In this document: positions 53,706-61,807 of the stretch, one piece after another
Position numbering within the stretch: position 1 is the stretch's first letter
Layout: the number at the start of each line of letters is the position of its first letter
DNA from: Alcanivorax sp.
GTDB lineage: Bacteria > Pseudomonadota > Gammaproteobacteria > Pseudomonadales > Alcanivoracaceae
Direction of reading: 5' to 3'
Length of the DNA stretch: 64,000 bases
Assembly (NCBI RefSeq): GCF_002726155.1
Contig: NZ_PBSH01000026.1
Span: forward strand, 1-64,000
Notes under the pieces: model-generated
What the model saw: the letters and a program-made list of their open reading frames with translations, nothing else
The model's database searches: none
Told to the model about the DNA's origin: nothing
Translations under genes and position numbers: made by a program

Positions 53706-54662
53706 CTAATCTATAAGGTGAAACGTTAAGTATGGTAATGAACTCAATATTATCCATCCGGAAGCGGCGATCTTTAGCTTGTGTGCTCCGAGCCACACCG
53801 CCAGATGTCGAGCGAGAAAGCCCCCTATCAACGCGCCTGGAGCAGCGAAAACCAGGACATCGAGACTGATCGCTTGCTTAGAAATAAAGTAGGGAACTGC
53901 CGCAAGAACGCTAACCGCACTTACACATACCGCCACGGCGACGGCCACATTAAGACGCACACCAATAATGATGAGGAAAATCAGCAGCAACTCCCCGACA
54001 CCCACTGATATCCATGCTGTAATTACACCTCCGAAAAAGCTAACCAGAACAAGCCCCATCAGCTCCAATCTTGAAAGCGCACTTTCCCTTCCTTTCAATT
54101 CAACAGTAACTTTTAGTGTTCTCGCCAGAATGTATGAACCGACAAACAAAGAAAAAACGGAGAAAAGGAGTTCTATGTCTATATATGGATCGGGCAATAG
54201 ACGTAGCGTCAGAAGAATACCCGCACAAGATGAGAGTAAAGCGACCAGAAGAACTGGATAAAACCCTTTCCACTGATTAGGAAAATCTACCTTTTCACTA
54301 TTCTGATACTGAACCCAAGCCAAGGCGCCGGAGCTCATTCCAAAACACTGTATCGCAATGCTCGTGGACAACGATTCAAGCGGGGAAAACCCTTGACTGA
54401 TAAATATCGGCAGAAAGACAATTCCACCTCCAGCGCCTGTAGAGCTGGCAATGGTCGCACCAACAATACCCATTAAGAAGAACAATAAAGCACGACCGGT
54501 CATGAAGGGTTCATCTGCTGGCAGTTGACTCAGCATGGACTCACCAAGACTAAAAAGAATGACACAGCTAAGCATATAAAAAACGATACGCATTACTGTC
54601 AAATTCCCAATATTGGGAATAATAAGGACACTTTTCCTTATGTCAGCGACTCGAATATTCAT
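53706..54662 (-). CDS. TauE/SafE-family permease
   Basis: The 318-residue membrane protein has about nine helices. The FFLMGIVGATIASSTGAGGGIVFLPIFISQGFSPLESLSTSIAIQ block (residues 58-102) is the TauE/SafE signature. Members move sulfite, sulfonates or other organic anions across the inner membrane. Its ATG overlaps the stop of the upstream FMO-like gene (TGATG), so the two are coupled; export of an anionic or phenolic product is a fair guess. A perfect 18-bp palindrome lies inside codons 14-20. Confidence 0.78.
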   Translation of the reverse strand: MNIRVADIRKSVLIIPNIGNLTVMRIVFYMLSCVILFSLGESMLSQLPADEPFMTGRALLFFLMGIVGATIASSTGAGGGIVFLPIFISQGFSPLESLSTSIAIQCFGMSSGALAWVQYQNSEKVDFPNQWKGFYPVLLVALLSSCAGILLTLRLLPDPYIDIELLFSVFSLFVGSYILARTLKVTVELKGRESALSRLELMGLVLVSFFGGVITAWISVGVGELLLIFLIIIGVRLNVAVAVAVCVSAVSVLAAVPYFISKQAISLDVLVFAAPGALIGGFLARHLAVWLGAHKLKIAASGWIILSSLPYLTFHLID

Positions 54663-56215
54663 CACAGAAGCTTCTGTTGAGCAAAACCGTTAATCGAGTC
54701 CAGCGCATGGGCCAAACGCATCCTGAAGCCAATCTTTACCACATTGTTGAACTTGCTCACGGGCAACTGCTTTATTATTTTGTGTGCCTCTCTTTTCTTG
54801 CTTCCTGGGCCGACCAACCGATACTGAGTAGCCTGAGTCGGACCATACATAATAGTTAGCCAGATAAGCGGGTGGCGCCTAAAATATTCCTTTAACGGTG
54901 GCTTGCAGCCGATGATGTCGGCAAGGCCATCCATGTACCTGAAGTAATCCACCAGGCTCCGGATCCGTTTTGCGTTTTTGCCAAACTGCGCTGTGTTGTC
55001 CTCATAGTCCTGCTTTATTGATTCCGTCATAGCCGCTTCGTCAGGCAGCTTCAGCCGACCCGCACAAAGCAGTGCAAAATACCGCGCCTGCATCTCCATT
55101 ATTGGAAACTGGCTTCCAAAGCCAGGCCTGGCGACGCCGATCCAGCACAGTAACTCACCCATATCTTTATGGATCATATGCTTGTAAAGATGCCTGGGGT
55201 CGCACTGACGGTATTCTTCAGGCATGAAATTGGTGATGTTTTTATAGCCTGTCGAAAAGACAACAGCATCAATATCATCCAGTCTCATCCCATCAGCACA
55301 AACCAGATGTTTACCGCCTTCTTCAACCTCCGTGACTTCCCCAACAACTTTACAGTTGTAATGAGCTATCGCCTCCGCGAGCGCTATGGTCTTTGTTCCA
55401 TAAGTACTCCATATTCCTTTTGGGTCGGGAATACGGCTATTGAGCATCGCAACAGCATCGAAAAGAGGGTCATTTTTTGATTTTTCAATTTCAATTGAAC
55501 GCCGAGTAAAATAAGCCCCATAGTGACGAGGAAGATCCCATACACCTCTGTGCGTTGAAATATCAGTGGCATACTTTCCACGTTTTCGAGGCACGACCCA
55601 GCCGGCACTTTCCCTTAAGCTTATCCAGCACTGATCAGCAACCTGAGAAATCTCTAGAGCAATATCTGAAGCTGACTCCCCGCCCCCAACCACCAGGACC
55701 CTTTTCCCGGCATACTGACTTGCGTTTTTATATTTCTTTGAATGCGAATAATCGATATCAGTTAATTTTTCAGCCCAACCAGGATAACTTTCAGCGCTAT
55801 TGTTTCCGGTAGCCAGAACAATCCGCCTGGCCAGGAACGCCTGGAAATTCGTTTCCAGAACCCATTGCCCCTCACCCTTGCGGCTTACCTTGGTCACTTT
55901 GGTATCAAAGAGTATTTTTTGAGTTACATCAAATCGATCCGCATATCGTTTCCAGTAAGACACGGCCTCTTCTTTTGACCAGAAATGGTTTTCTTCTCCT
56001 GGCTTGTTAAGAAAATCAGAGAACATACTGAAGGTTGCCGAAGACGTTAGTTCAAGATTGTCATACCCTTTTGCGAAAACCCCACCAATGCCACAGGACT
56101 GTTCCAGGCAGAGCACGTTGTCGAATCCGTTCTCCAACAACTCTTTCGTGGCAACGATGCCACCAGGGCCAGCACCAACAACAATACACTCATAGATATT
56201 GTCTGAAGATTCCAT
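54662..56215 (-). CDS. FMO-type flavin monooxygenase 2
   Basis: The 517-residue protein has a FAD motif CIVVGAGPGGIVATKEL near residue 10 and an NADP motif VLVVGGGESASDIAL near residue 175. Where FMOs carry F-x-G-x-x-x-H-x-x-x-Y, it reads TDIDYSHSKKY, keeping the His and Tyr but losing Phe and Gly. The C-terminal MEMQARYFALLCAGRLKLPDE block matches the other FMO, so they are distant paralogues. GGGAAGA precedes the ATG at 56215; starts at 56221 and 56230 are possible. Function may be oxygenation or decarboxylating halogenation of a phenolic acid. Confidence 0.75.
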   Translation of the reverse strand: MESSDNIYECIVVGAGPGGIVATKELLENGFDNVLCLEQSCGIGGVFAKGYDNLELTSSATFSMFSDFLNKPGEENHFWSKEEAVSYWKRYADRFDVTQKILFDTKVTKVSRKGEGQWVLETNFQAFLARRIVLATGNNSAESYPGWAEKLTDIDYSHSKKYKNASQYAGKRVLVVGGGESASDIALEISQVADQCWISLRESAGWVVPRKRGKYATDISTHRGVWDLPRHYGAYFTRRSIEIEKSKNDPLFDAVAMLNSRIPDPKGIWSTYGTKTIALAEAIAHYNCKVVGEVTEVEEGGKHLVCADGMRLDDIDAVVFSTGYKNITNFMPEEYRQCDPRHLYKHMIHKDMGELLCWIGVARPGFGSQFPIMEMQARYFALLCAGRLKLPDEAAMTESIKQDYEDNTAQFGKNAKRIRSLVDYFRYMDGLADIIGCKPPLKEYFRRHPLIWLTIMYGPTQATQYRLVGPGSKKREAHKIIKQLPVSKFNNVVKIGFRMRLAHALDSINGFAQQKLL

Positions 56216-56267
56216 ATTCATTCTTCCCATAATGAACACAAACCGCCTAGCCGGCAGCAGTCGATAA

Positions 56268-56906
56268 CTAACTAACAAAAAGAGACGAAGAGAACTTCTC
56301 TGTGATGATCATTGATTTTTCACCGCAGGAATAAACACTATATGTTCGGGACAGCAATTCACTGTCGACTGGAACCGAAAGGTACCCAGATATCTCAACG
56401 TTGGAATTTTCACTTTCTGCGGAAAAGTCTGTTTTATATGTTTCAAGTTTATGCTTCGACCAAAGCTTTCCAATTGGTGTTTTCGAATCAATTAATTCAT
56501 TACGAAAACATTCCGGAAGCCTATCAATGAGTATTGTTGACTCAGCATATATATAGTTTTTATCTGTATACTTCCCTTTAAGAATTATTTTTCTTATCAA
56601 TACAGGGCCTTCACTCTGGTATACACCGGGAGCATGTGATGCGGGAACCTCATCATGGTTATTGATAACCGCCTGATACAATTTCTCAATTACAATCGGC
56701 TCGCGAGAAAGATGTTCGAGAAGCTCAGTCACCGTGCCATCAGTCATCAACAGTATTTTCTGAAGGTGGCTTAACTTGTTTTTGTTAATGTTTTTATTGA
56801 TCAACAGCTTATCAGGGTAATAGTCCGCATTAGCAATTTCCTGGCCACCACATTCAAGACTTGAACGATAGTGGCTATAACCACTTCCTTCCTTATCGGC
56901 ATCCAT
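56268..56906 (-). CDS. Chorismate lyase, DUF98 (Rv2949c-like) type
   Basis: The 212-residue protein shows the DUF98 pattern LSHLQKILLMTDGTVTELLEHL near residue 44, GPVLIRKIILKG with the substrate Arg near 102, and YIYAESTILIDRLPECFRNELIDSKTPIGKLW near 118 with the catalytic Glu. Rv2949c of Mycobacterium releases pyruvate from chorismate to give 4-hydroxybenzoate. A second, unlike lyase (UbiC, 28941) already serves ubiquinone, so this one probably feeds secondary metabolism. AGGAGCGGAAA precedes the ATG. Codon use is AT-rich. Confidence 0.78.
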   Translation of the reverse strand: MDADKEGSGYSHYRSSLECGGQEIANADYYPDKLLINKNINKNKLSHLQKILLMTDGTVTELLEHLSREPIVIEKLYQAVINNHDEVPASHAPGVYQSEGPVLIRKIILKGKYTDKNYIYAESTILIDRLPECFRNELIDSKTPIGKLWSKHKLETYKTDFSAESENSNVEISGYLSVPVDSELLSRTYSVYSCGEKSMIITEKFSSSLFVS

Positions 56907-56942
56907 TTTCCGCTCCTGACGTCCCTTCTCTTTTCTTTATTT

Positions 56943-58190
56943 TTACTTGGCACCCATCAAGGTCGCTGCTTTTTTCTCGACCTTGTCCAGACTTTCACGA
57001 TCAAATCCCGCGACTTTCTTGTAATCTTTAAGAATGAACTGCAGCTCCTCATGAGCGATGACATCATCAATGTGATCAAAACCAAGTGGAGCTCTTTGCT
57101 CAACAAGATCAATACATCGCTCGGGCCCTGCCCGTCGGTTTTTCATGACGATTTCAGATGTCGCAGGCCTTCTCTCTTGATCGTACCGATCAAGCGCCAA
57201 GCCGATGCCGGGCTCACTCATGAGTGACTGCGACAACGATTCAGCATCCAGAATCGCTTGCGAGGCGCCATTGGAGCCAGAGGGGTACATTGGATGAGCG
57301 GCATCACCAAGCAAGGTGACGTTATTCAGATTCCAGGAAGGAAGGGGGTCACGATCTACCTGAGGGTATTTGTATATCACTTCGGCATTAGCGATCAGCT
57401 CAGATGCCATCAGAAAATCAAACTTTCGGAAATCTTCTGGTATCTCGCTATCTTCAGCCTTGTGTATCCAGTCCTGGCGCGGCATTTCCTGTGCTGAAGC
57501 GGTCTTGTATTTAGCAACCCAGTTCACCAGATAACGGCCATCCCCTCCCTTCTCAATGGGGTACATAACCATTCTGTGCTCGGATTTTCCGGCAATTATC
57601 ATGGATTCAAAGATCGTGTTGGCCGGCATATAGGACACCGCCCGCCACATTGTAATCCCGTCCCATTTGGGATCACCTTCATTGGGATACATCCCTTTTC
57701 TTATTGCAGAATGAATCCCATCACAGCCAATCAGTAAATCAAATTCTTCCTGGCCATTCTCAAAGTAGACCTGGGCAGGCGCCCCTGGGGTAGACGAAAA
57801 CCCCGTACAACGGCGACCTGTCTTGATTCTATCTATACCTAATCGCTCGACTACGGCCGCGTGCAGTATCTGTATTAATTGGGATCTATGGATGGATATC
57901 TGAGGCCAACGGTAGCCTGCGTTTATCCCTCTCTCATCTGAAAGGATCAACTGCCCCCATTGGGTGTAATAACTCAGGGTGCCCGTTTCCACGCTGGCCG
58001 CCACAAGCGGGGCCAGTAAACCAAGCCCGCTCATAACCTGCATGGCATGAGGAAGAATATTAATGCCTACACCGAGATCGCTTATCTCTTCTGCCGCTTC
58101 GTAGATCTGTATGTCTCTGTAGCCCTTATCTATCAGAGACAACGCCAGCGTCAGCCCTCCTACACCGGCCCCCACAATACCAATTCTCAT
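56943..58190 (-). CDS. PhzS-like FAD-dependent aromatic hydroxylase
   Basis: The 415-residue class A flavoprotein monooxygenase has GIVGAGVGGLTLALSL at the N-terminus, the DG motif LLIGCDGIHSAIR near residue 160 and the GD motif LLGDAAHPMYPSGSNGASQAILDAE near residue 290. GVGINILPHAM and YRWPQISIHR match the PhzS branch, which hydroxylates aromatic carboxylates and can remove the carboxyl group. With a 4-hydroxybenzoate-making lyase next to it, decarboxylating hydroxylation to hydroquinone is a testable role. It leads the operon; the ATG at 58190 follows AAAGGAACTAGGATA. Confidence 0.82.
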   Translation of the reverse strand: MRIGIVGAGVGGLTLALSLIDKGYRDIQIYEAAEEISDLGVGINILPHAMQVMSGLGLLAPLVAASVETGTLSYYTQWGQLILSDERGINAGYRWPQISIHRSQLIQILHAAVVERLGIDRIKTGRRCTGFSSTPGAPAQVYFENGQEEFDLLIGCDGIHSAIRKGMYPNEGDPKWDGITMWRAVSYMPANTIFESMIIAGKSEHRMVMYPIEKGGDGRYLVNWVAKYKTASAQEMPRQDWIHKAEDSEIPEDFRKFDFLMASELIANAEVIYKYPQVDRDPLPSWNLNNVTLLGDAAHPMYPSGSNGASQAILDAESLSQSLMSEPGIGLALDRYDQERRPATSEIVMKNRRAGPERCIDLVEQRAPLGFDHIDDVIAHEELQFILKDYKKVAGFDRESLDKVEKKAATLMGAK

Positions 58191-58229
58191 TATCCTAGTT
58201 CCTTTAGGAGTCCAACCAAAAACAAACAA

Positions 58230-58255
58230 GAACGATCATTCCAGTATTGGGCAAC
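58230..58255. promoter_or_regulatory. Candidate TetR operator 1, upstream of the island operon
   Basis: GAACGATCATTCCAGTATTG continuing GGCAAC. The core GAACGATCATTC is a near-palindrome. On the minus strand TTGCTT and AATACT, 16 bases apart, could be -35 and -10, and the motif covers the -10. A matching motif lies at 58615. Confidence 0.6.
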
Positions 58256-58428
58256 AAACTACATAAGCAAAATTTCTTTTGCAACAGAGAATTTAAATAT
58301 ATGAGCACCCGTAGGTTTTCTTGCACCATCCCTGTGCTACCTGAAGTTTTGCGCCCTTTCCTGGGCACTCTATCTGGCCGGACAACCTTTCTTGCTCAAT
58401 AAAAGGCACATTCGTACCAAAGAAAAAT

Positions 58429-58443
58429 CTGAATAATATTCAG
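58429..58443. promoter_or_regulatory. 15-bp AT-rich palindrome in the divergent gap
   Basis: CTGAATAATATTCAG is a perfect palindrome around a single base. It lies between the two operator-like motifs in the 485-bp gap. Apart from these sites nothing gene-like is seen in the gap. Confidence 0.35.
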
Positions 58444-58614
58444 AATATAGACAGCCCCGAAAGCAGCCCGAGGCCAGCGCAACTATTACCTGAATGCCCA
58501 CTATTTGCACCTTCTGTGATCATTAATGGGATCCTATTCGCACTTCCCCTGTATTCCTTTACACACTAAACAGGCGCTTTTTGACCCGCCAAATAACGTC
58601 ATGATAACTTTCAG

Positions 58615-58645
58615 GAACGACCATTCCCGAATAAGGGCAATGGTC
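58615..58645. promoter_or_regulatory. Candidate TetR operator 2, upstream of the SDR gene
   Basis: GAACGACCATTCCCGAATAA continuing GGGCAATGGTC. It matches operator 1 at GAACGAYCATTCC and GGGCAA with one base more between. GACCATT...AATGGTC also forms an inverted repeat. It ends 31 bases before the SDR start, over the expected promoter. Confidence 0.6.
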
Positions 58646-58675
58646 TACATTAAATACACAAACCAAGGAAAAAGG

Positions 58676-59434
58676 ATGAATGACCTGAAAGGAAAGAAGG
58701 CTGTCATTACGGGCGGCAACAGCGGCATTGGCTTTGCCACTGCCAAAAAGTTTGCTGAACTCGGCGCGCAAGTAATGATCACCGGCCGGTCAGCTGACAA
58801 GGTGTCTTCTGCTGCTGAATCTCTCTCTGTTACCGGTGCTGTTGCTGACGTTCAGGACCTGTCCCAGATCGATAATCTGGTCGATCAAATCAAGAGGGAA
58901 TTTGGCACGATCGACATTCTGTTTGTTAATGCCGGCATCTTCGCACCGGCACCAATAGGTCAGATTTCGGAAGAAATGTTTGACCAACAAATGGGGATTA
59001 ACTTTAAAGGCGCCATCTTCACCATTGAGAAGCTCCTTCCCGTTCTCAATGAAGGGGCGTCAATCATTAATTTGTCATCGATCAATGCCTATACCGGGAT
59101 GCCCATGACCGCTGTTTATGCGGCCTCAAAAGCAGCACTCAATGCTTACACTCGAACAGCAGCCACAGAGCTTGCACCCAGAAAAATCCGTGTCAATGCT
59201 GTCAATCCTGGCCCGACTGAAACCCCGATTTTCGAAAAGACAGGCATGTCACAGGATGAGCTTGGCGGCTTTGCCCAGGCACTCCAGGCGAACATTCCCC
59301 TCAAGCGCTTTGCGCAGCCCGACGAGATAGCCAGCCTGGTTTCCTATCTGGCTTCTGACGACGCGGCCTTTGTCACCGGCGCTGAATTCAACATTGACGG
59401 CGGCGCCAATATCAATCCGATTCTGGCCGGCTAG
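58676..59434 (+). CDS. Short-chain dehydrogenase/reductase (SDR)
   Basis: The 252-residue enzyme has the classical SDR cofactor motif TGGNSGIGFA near residue 11, NAGIF near residue 87 and a catalytic Ser...YAASK near residues 138-157. The end, FVTGAEFNIDGGANINP, fits family length. An Arg after the second strand (TGRSADK) favours NADPH. It diverges from the island operon and shares a promoter motif with it, so it may modify the same product, or be the TetR target for detoxification. AAGGA precedes the ATG at 58676. Confidence 0.88.
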   Translation: MNDLKGKKAVITGGNSGIGFATAKKFAELGAQVMITGRSADKVSSAAESLSVTGAVADVQDLSQIDNLVDQIKREFGTIDILFVNAGIFAPAPIGQISEEMFDQQMGINFKGAIFTIEKLLPVLNEGASIINLSSINAYTGMPMTAVYAASKAALNAYTRTAATELAPRKIRVNAVNPGPTETPIFEKTGMSQDELGGFAQALQANIPLKRFAQPDEIASLVSYLASDDAAFVTGAEFNIDGGANINPILAG

Positions 59435-59470
59435 CAAATTCGTCAGACTTTTAGTTCTCATTGAGAAAAC

Positions 59471-59500
59471 GCTATGCATGGCCACTCCCACATGCATAGC
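59471..59500 (+). terminator. Hairpin terminator after the SDR gene
   Basis: GCTATGCATG and CATGCATAGC pair perfectly across a 10-base loop, 36 bases after the SDR stop. There is no long T tract, so it may be a weak terminator or a stabilising stem. Confidence 0.5.
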
Positions 59501-59745
59501 TCTCGCATATACATTACGGACACAAAGAAAAGGGATGTGCCGTATTCTGGCGAGAGAGGAAAGAGTAAAACGGGGATCGGCGCTATCTAGACCGCATCAT
59601 TGATGCAATGGCGCATGCGTCATGCAGAGTTTCTTTGAACAAAGGGTTCTGGAAATTTCGTGCGGAAAAGCCAACAAAATGGCTTCGCTTTCTTACTATC
59701 CCCACCGGGACACCCAGGCAAATTTGTCGGCTCAGGCAACGAACA
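59501..59745. other. Intergenic, nothing clear
   Basis: Between the SDR hairpin and the TetR 3' end only short overlapping frames occur, without ribosome binding sites or recognised motifs. I see no gene here. Confidence 0.5.
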
Positions 59746-60327
59746 TCAATCCAGCAAGCCAACAATTTGATCAATTTGGGCCATCAACTTTTTCGGGCTT
59801 TTCTCCAGCTTGGCAATCACATTGAGCCCTGAAAAAACGGTATATATCAAACCCGACAGGGTTTTAATGTCTTTATTCGGCGGTATTTCACCTGTCGCCT
59901 GACCTTTCTGCAGAAATTCGAAAAACACTTTCTCAAAAGACGCTCTATTTTTTGAAAGCGCCTTCAGCATTTCGTCATCCCCCGGTACAAGCTCTGTGGT
60001 TGAATTGACCACAAAACAACCTTTCTTGTCTGCATCACTAATTGTGCAGTGGATAGATGACTCAAGCAGGTTTCTTATTCCTGTCTTGACGCTTTTCTCA
60101 TTACTTAACAGGGCCTTAACTCCCTCCCTGTTAGTGCGGCAGTAATTACCCAGAGCCTGGTCAAAAAGCCCCTGTTTGCTACCAAACGACTCATAAAGAC
60201 TAGAACGGCTCAGCCCGACGTTCTGAACAATATCTTGCATGCTGGTGGCGTGAAACCCCTGCTTCCAGAACAGGTTCATTGCACGCTCCAGAACATCGTC
60301 TTTATTGAAGCTCTTTTTTCTTGCCAT
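59746..60327 (-). CDS. TetR-family transcriptional repressor
   Basis: The 193-residue protein has the TetR helix-turn-helix: DVLERAMNLFWKQGFHATSMQDIVQNVGLSRSSLYESFGSKQGLFDQAL in the first 60 residues, then a helical ligand domain with a CFVVNSTTELVPGDDEML region. It is encoded at the edge of the island and is the only regulator there. The paired GAACGAYCATTC motifs in the divergent operon-SDR gap are its likely targets; no such motif is seen before its own gene. Confidence 0.88.
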   Translation of the reverse strand: MARKKSFNKDDVLERAMNLFWKQGFHATSMQDIVQNVGLSRSSLYESFGSKQGLFDQALGNYCRTNREGVKALLSNEKSVKTGIRNLLESSIHCTISDADKKGCFVVNSTTELVPGDDEMLKALSKNRASFEKVFFEFLQKGQATGEIPPNKDIKTLSGLIYTVFSGLNVIAKLEKSPKKLMAQIDQIVGLLD

Positions 60328-60811
60328 AGGTATCGCTTAAAGCACGGTTAAGGTATCTATCTTGCCAAGGAAAGCCTGGATAACTCATCTTCCCACGCGA
60401 ACGATGGCCAGCAAGGCTGCCAGGAGAGCATCACATTGCATACCTGACGCCTCTTCGCTGCATATTAAAACATGCCCGTCGCACAGACCTTTAATACAGC
60501 ATACCTGCTTCGCTCTCGGCAAACTGTATAACATCATCAACCATATAGTCTGCTTCTATCATTGGAAAAACGCCGGCAATGCCTCTGACTCGAAGCTGCC
60601 CACTGATGATTTATATTCGCCTTTGTGGTGTTTCTTTCAGGGCACCTTCCGAACATTTTCTTACCGCACTAACGCTATAATAACTGGCACGCCAACCCCC
60701 TCCGCCTTCAATCGTGAAGCAGGAAAATTGACGCCGCCAGCGCGATACTCATTGGTGGCACGCAGACCGGATGGAGAAGGGAAGGGCTTGGACAGGCATG
60801 ATGCCTGCACG
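60328..60811. other. Intergenic region at the right edge of the island
   Basis: The 484 bases between the TetR start and tonB hold a plus-strand frame from 60362 that runs antisense into tonB; it has no ribosome binding site or family signal, so I do not call it. A direct pair GGTATC / GGTATC (60328 and 60351) lies in the TetR promoter. GC rises toward host level from about 60700. Confidence 0.45.
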
Positions 60812-61690
60812 CTACCGGGACGATACTTGCTTGTTCCTGTCGAACTTCCAGGTGCGGATAATTTCCAGCACATCCATGTTCCGGCGCATTTCCGCTGTAA
60901 ACGCATCGAACGGAGCCGCCAGACGCACACTCTGGATCGCGGCCTGATCAAGGAATTTATGGCCGGAGGACTTGAGCAGCCGCACTTCTTTCAGTGAGCC
61001 GTCTTTCTGAATCGCTACCATCAGGCGCACAGAACCATAGGTATTACTGTTCAGGGCCCGGGCGGGGAAGTTGCGGGTACCCATGTCTTCCACCTTGCGG
61101 CGAAAGCCATCGATGTAGACCGCTTCGAAGTGCGCCTTGGCGGACACCGAGGTTAAGCGCCGTACCCGCGGACGCTTGGCATAGGCCTGCTTCTGTTCGT
61201 CCAGACGCGCCTGCAGGCTGGCGATCTGCTGGCTCAGGTCCTGCAGGTTTTCCTGCTTGGCCACTTTCAGGGGCTTGGGTTCGGTCTTTTCTTTCTGGTC
61301 AGCGTTAACCTTGTGCTCACTGTCGCGGGCGGTGGTGATTACCAGTTGCTGGCTGACCCGCTCCCGGCGCTCGCGGGTGGTTTTTTCCTTGAGCTGCACG
61401 TTTTCCAGTTTACTGTCGGCAAAATCTGCCTGTTCCGTGGTGGTGAGCTCCTGTTTGTCGGCCTGATCACCGGAGCCTTCCTGATTACTCTGGGCAATGA
61501 AGTCCGCTTCTTCCGGCTCACTGTCGCTGCGATGCTGGGCCAGAGTCACTTCCAGGGTATGCGGGGCCGCACGCTGCAATTCCGGCGCAAAGCTCACCCC
61601 GAAAATCAGGATGCCATGGAACGCCACCGCCAGAAAAACGGTGAAGGTGAGACGGTCAGAGGCGGTAACAGATGCCGGATTTGATGCCAT
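60812..61690 (-). CDS. tonB: TonB-like energy transducer
   Basis: The 292-residue protein has an N-terminal transmembrane helix (about 14-34), a long charged periplasmic linker with a coiled coil (LQDLSQQIASLQARLDEQKQAY) instead of the usual Pro-rich spacer, and a C-terminal TonB domain with GSVRLMVAIQKDGSLKEVRLLKSSGHKFLDQAAIQSVRLAAPF. It would pass proton-motive energy to outer-membrane receptors. Position before gshB matches Pseudomonas PA0406. Confidence 0.88.
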   Translation of the reverse strand: MASNPASVTASDRLTFTVFLAVAFHGILIFGVSFAPELQRAAPHTLEVTLAQHRSDSEPEEADFIAQSNQEGSGDQADKQELTTTEQADFADSKLENVQLKEKTTRERRERVSQQLVITTARDSEHKVNADQKEKTEPKPLKVAKQENLQDLSQQIASLQARLDEQKQAYAKRPRVRRLTSVSAKAHFEAVYIDGFRRKVEDMGTRNFPARALNSNTYGSVRLMVAIQKDGSLKEVRLLKSSGHKFLDQAAIQSVRLAAPFDAFTAEMRRNMDVLEIIRTWKFDRNKQVSSR

Positions 61691-61807
61691 GTTATTGTTT
61701 TCGCTACTACTTTTAAGCGGCCTCAGTCAGCCATTGAATTCAGCCATGGCGGACAGCGCCCGCCGCAACAGAAGGTCGGCCAGTGTGCCCCGCAGCGGCC
61801 GCCGGGT

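Noticed and set aside
59583..59832. Short overlapping frames between the SDR and TetR genes
   Set aside because: They overlap each other or the TetR gene and have no start signal or conserved motif.
52840..60330. Prophage or transposon origin for the island
   Set aside because: No transposase, integrase, tRNA or clear terminal repeats were found at either edge, so the mode of transfer remains open.
60362..60997. 211-codon plus-strand frame at the right edge of the island
   Set aside because: Its second half is antisense to tonB and the first half lacks a ribosome binding site and any recognised domain.
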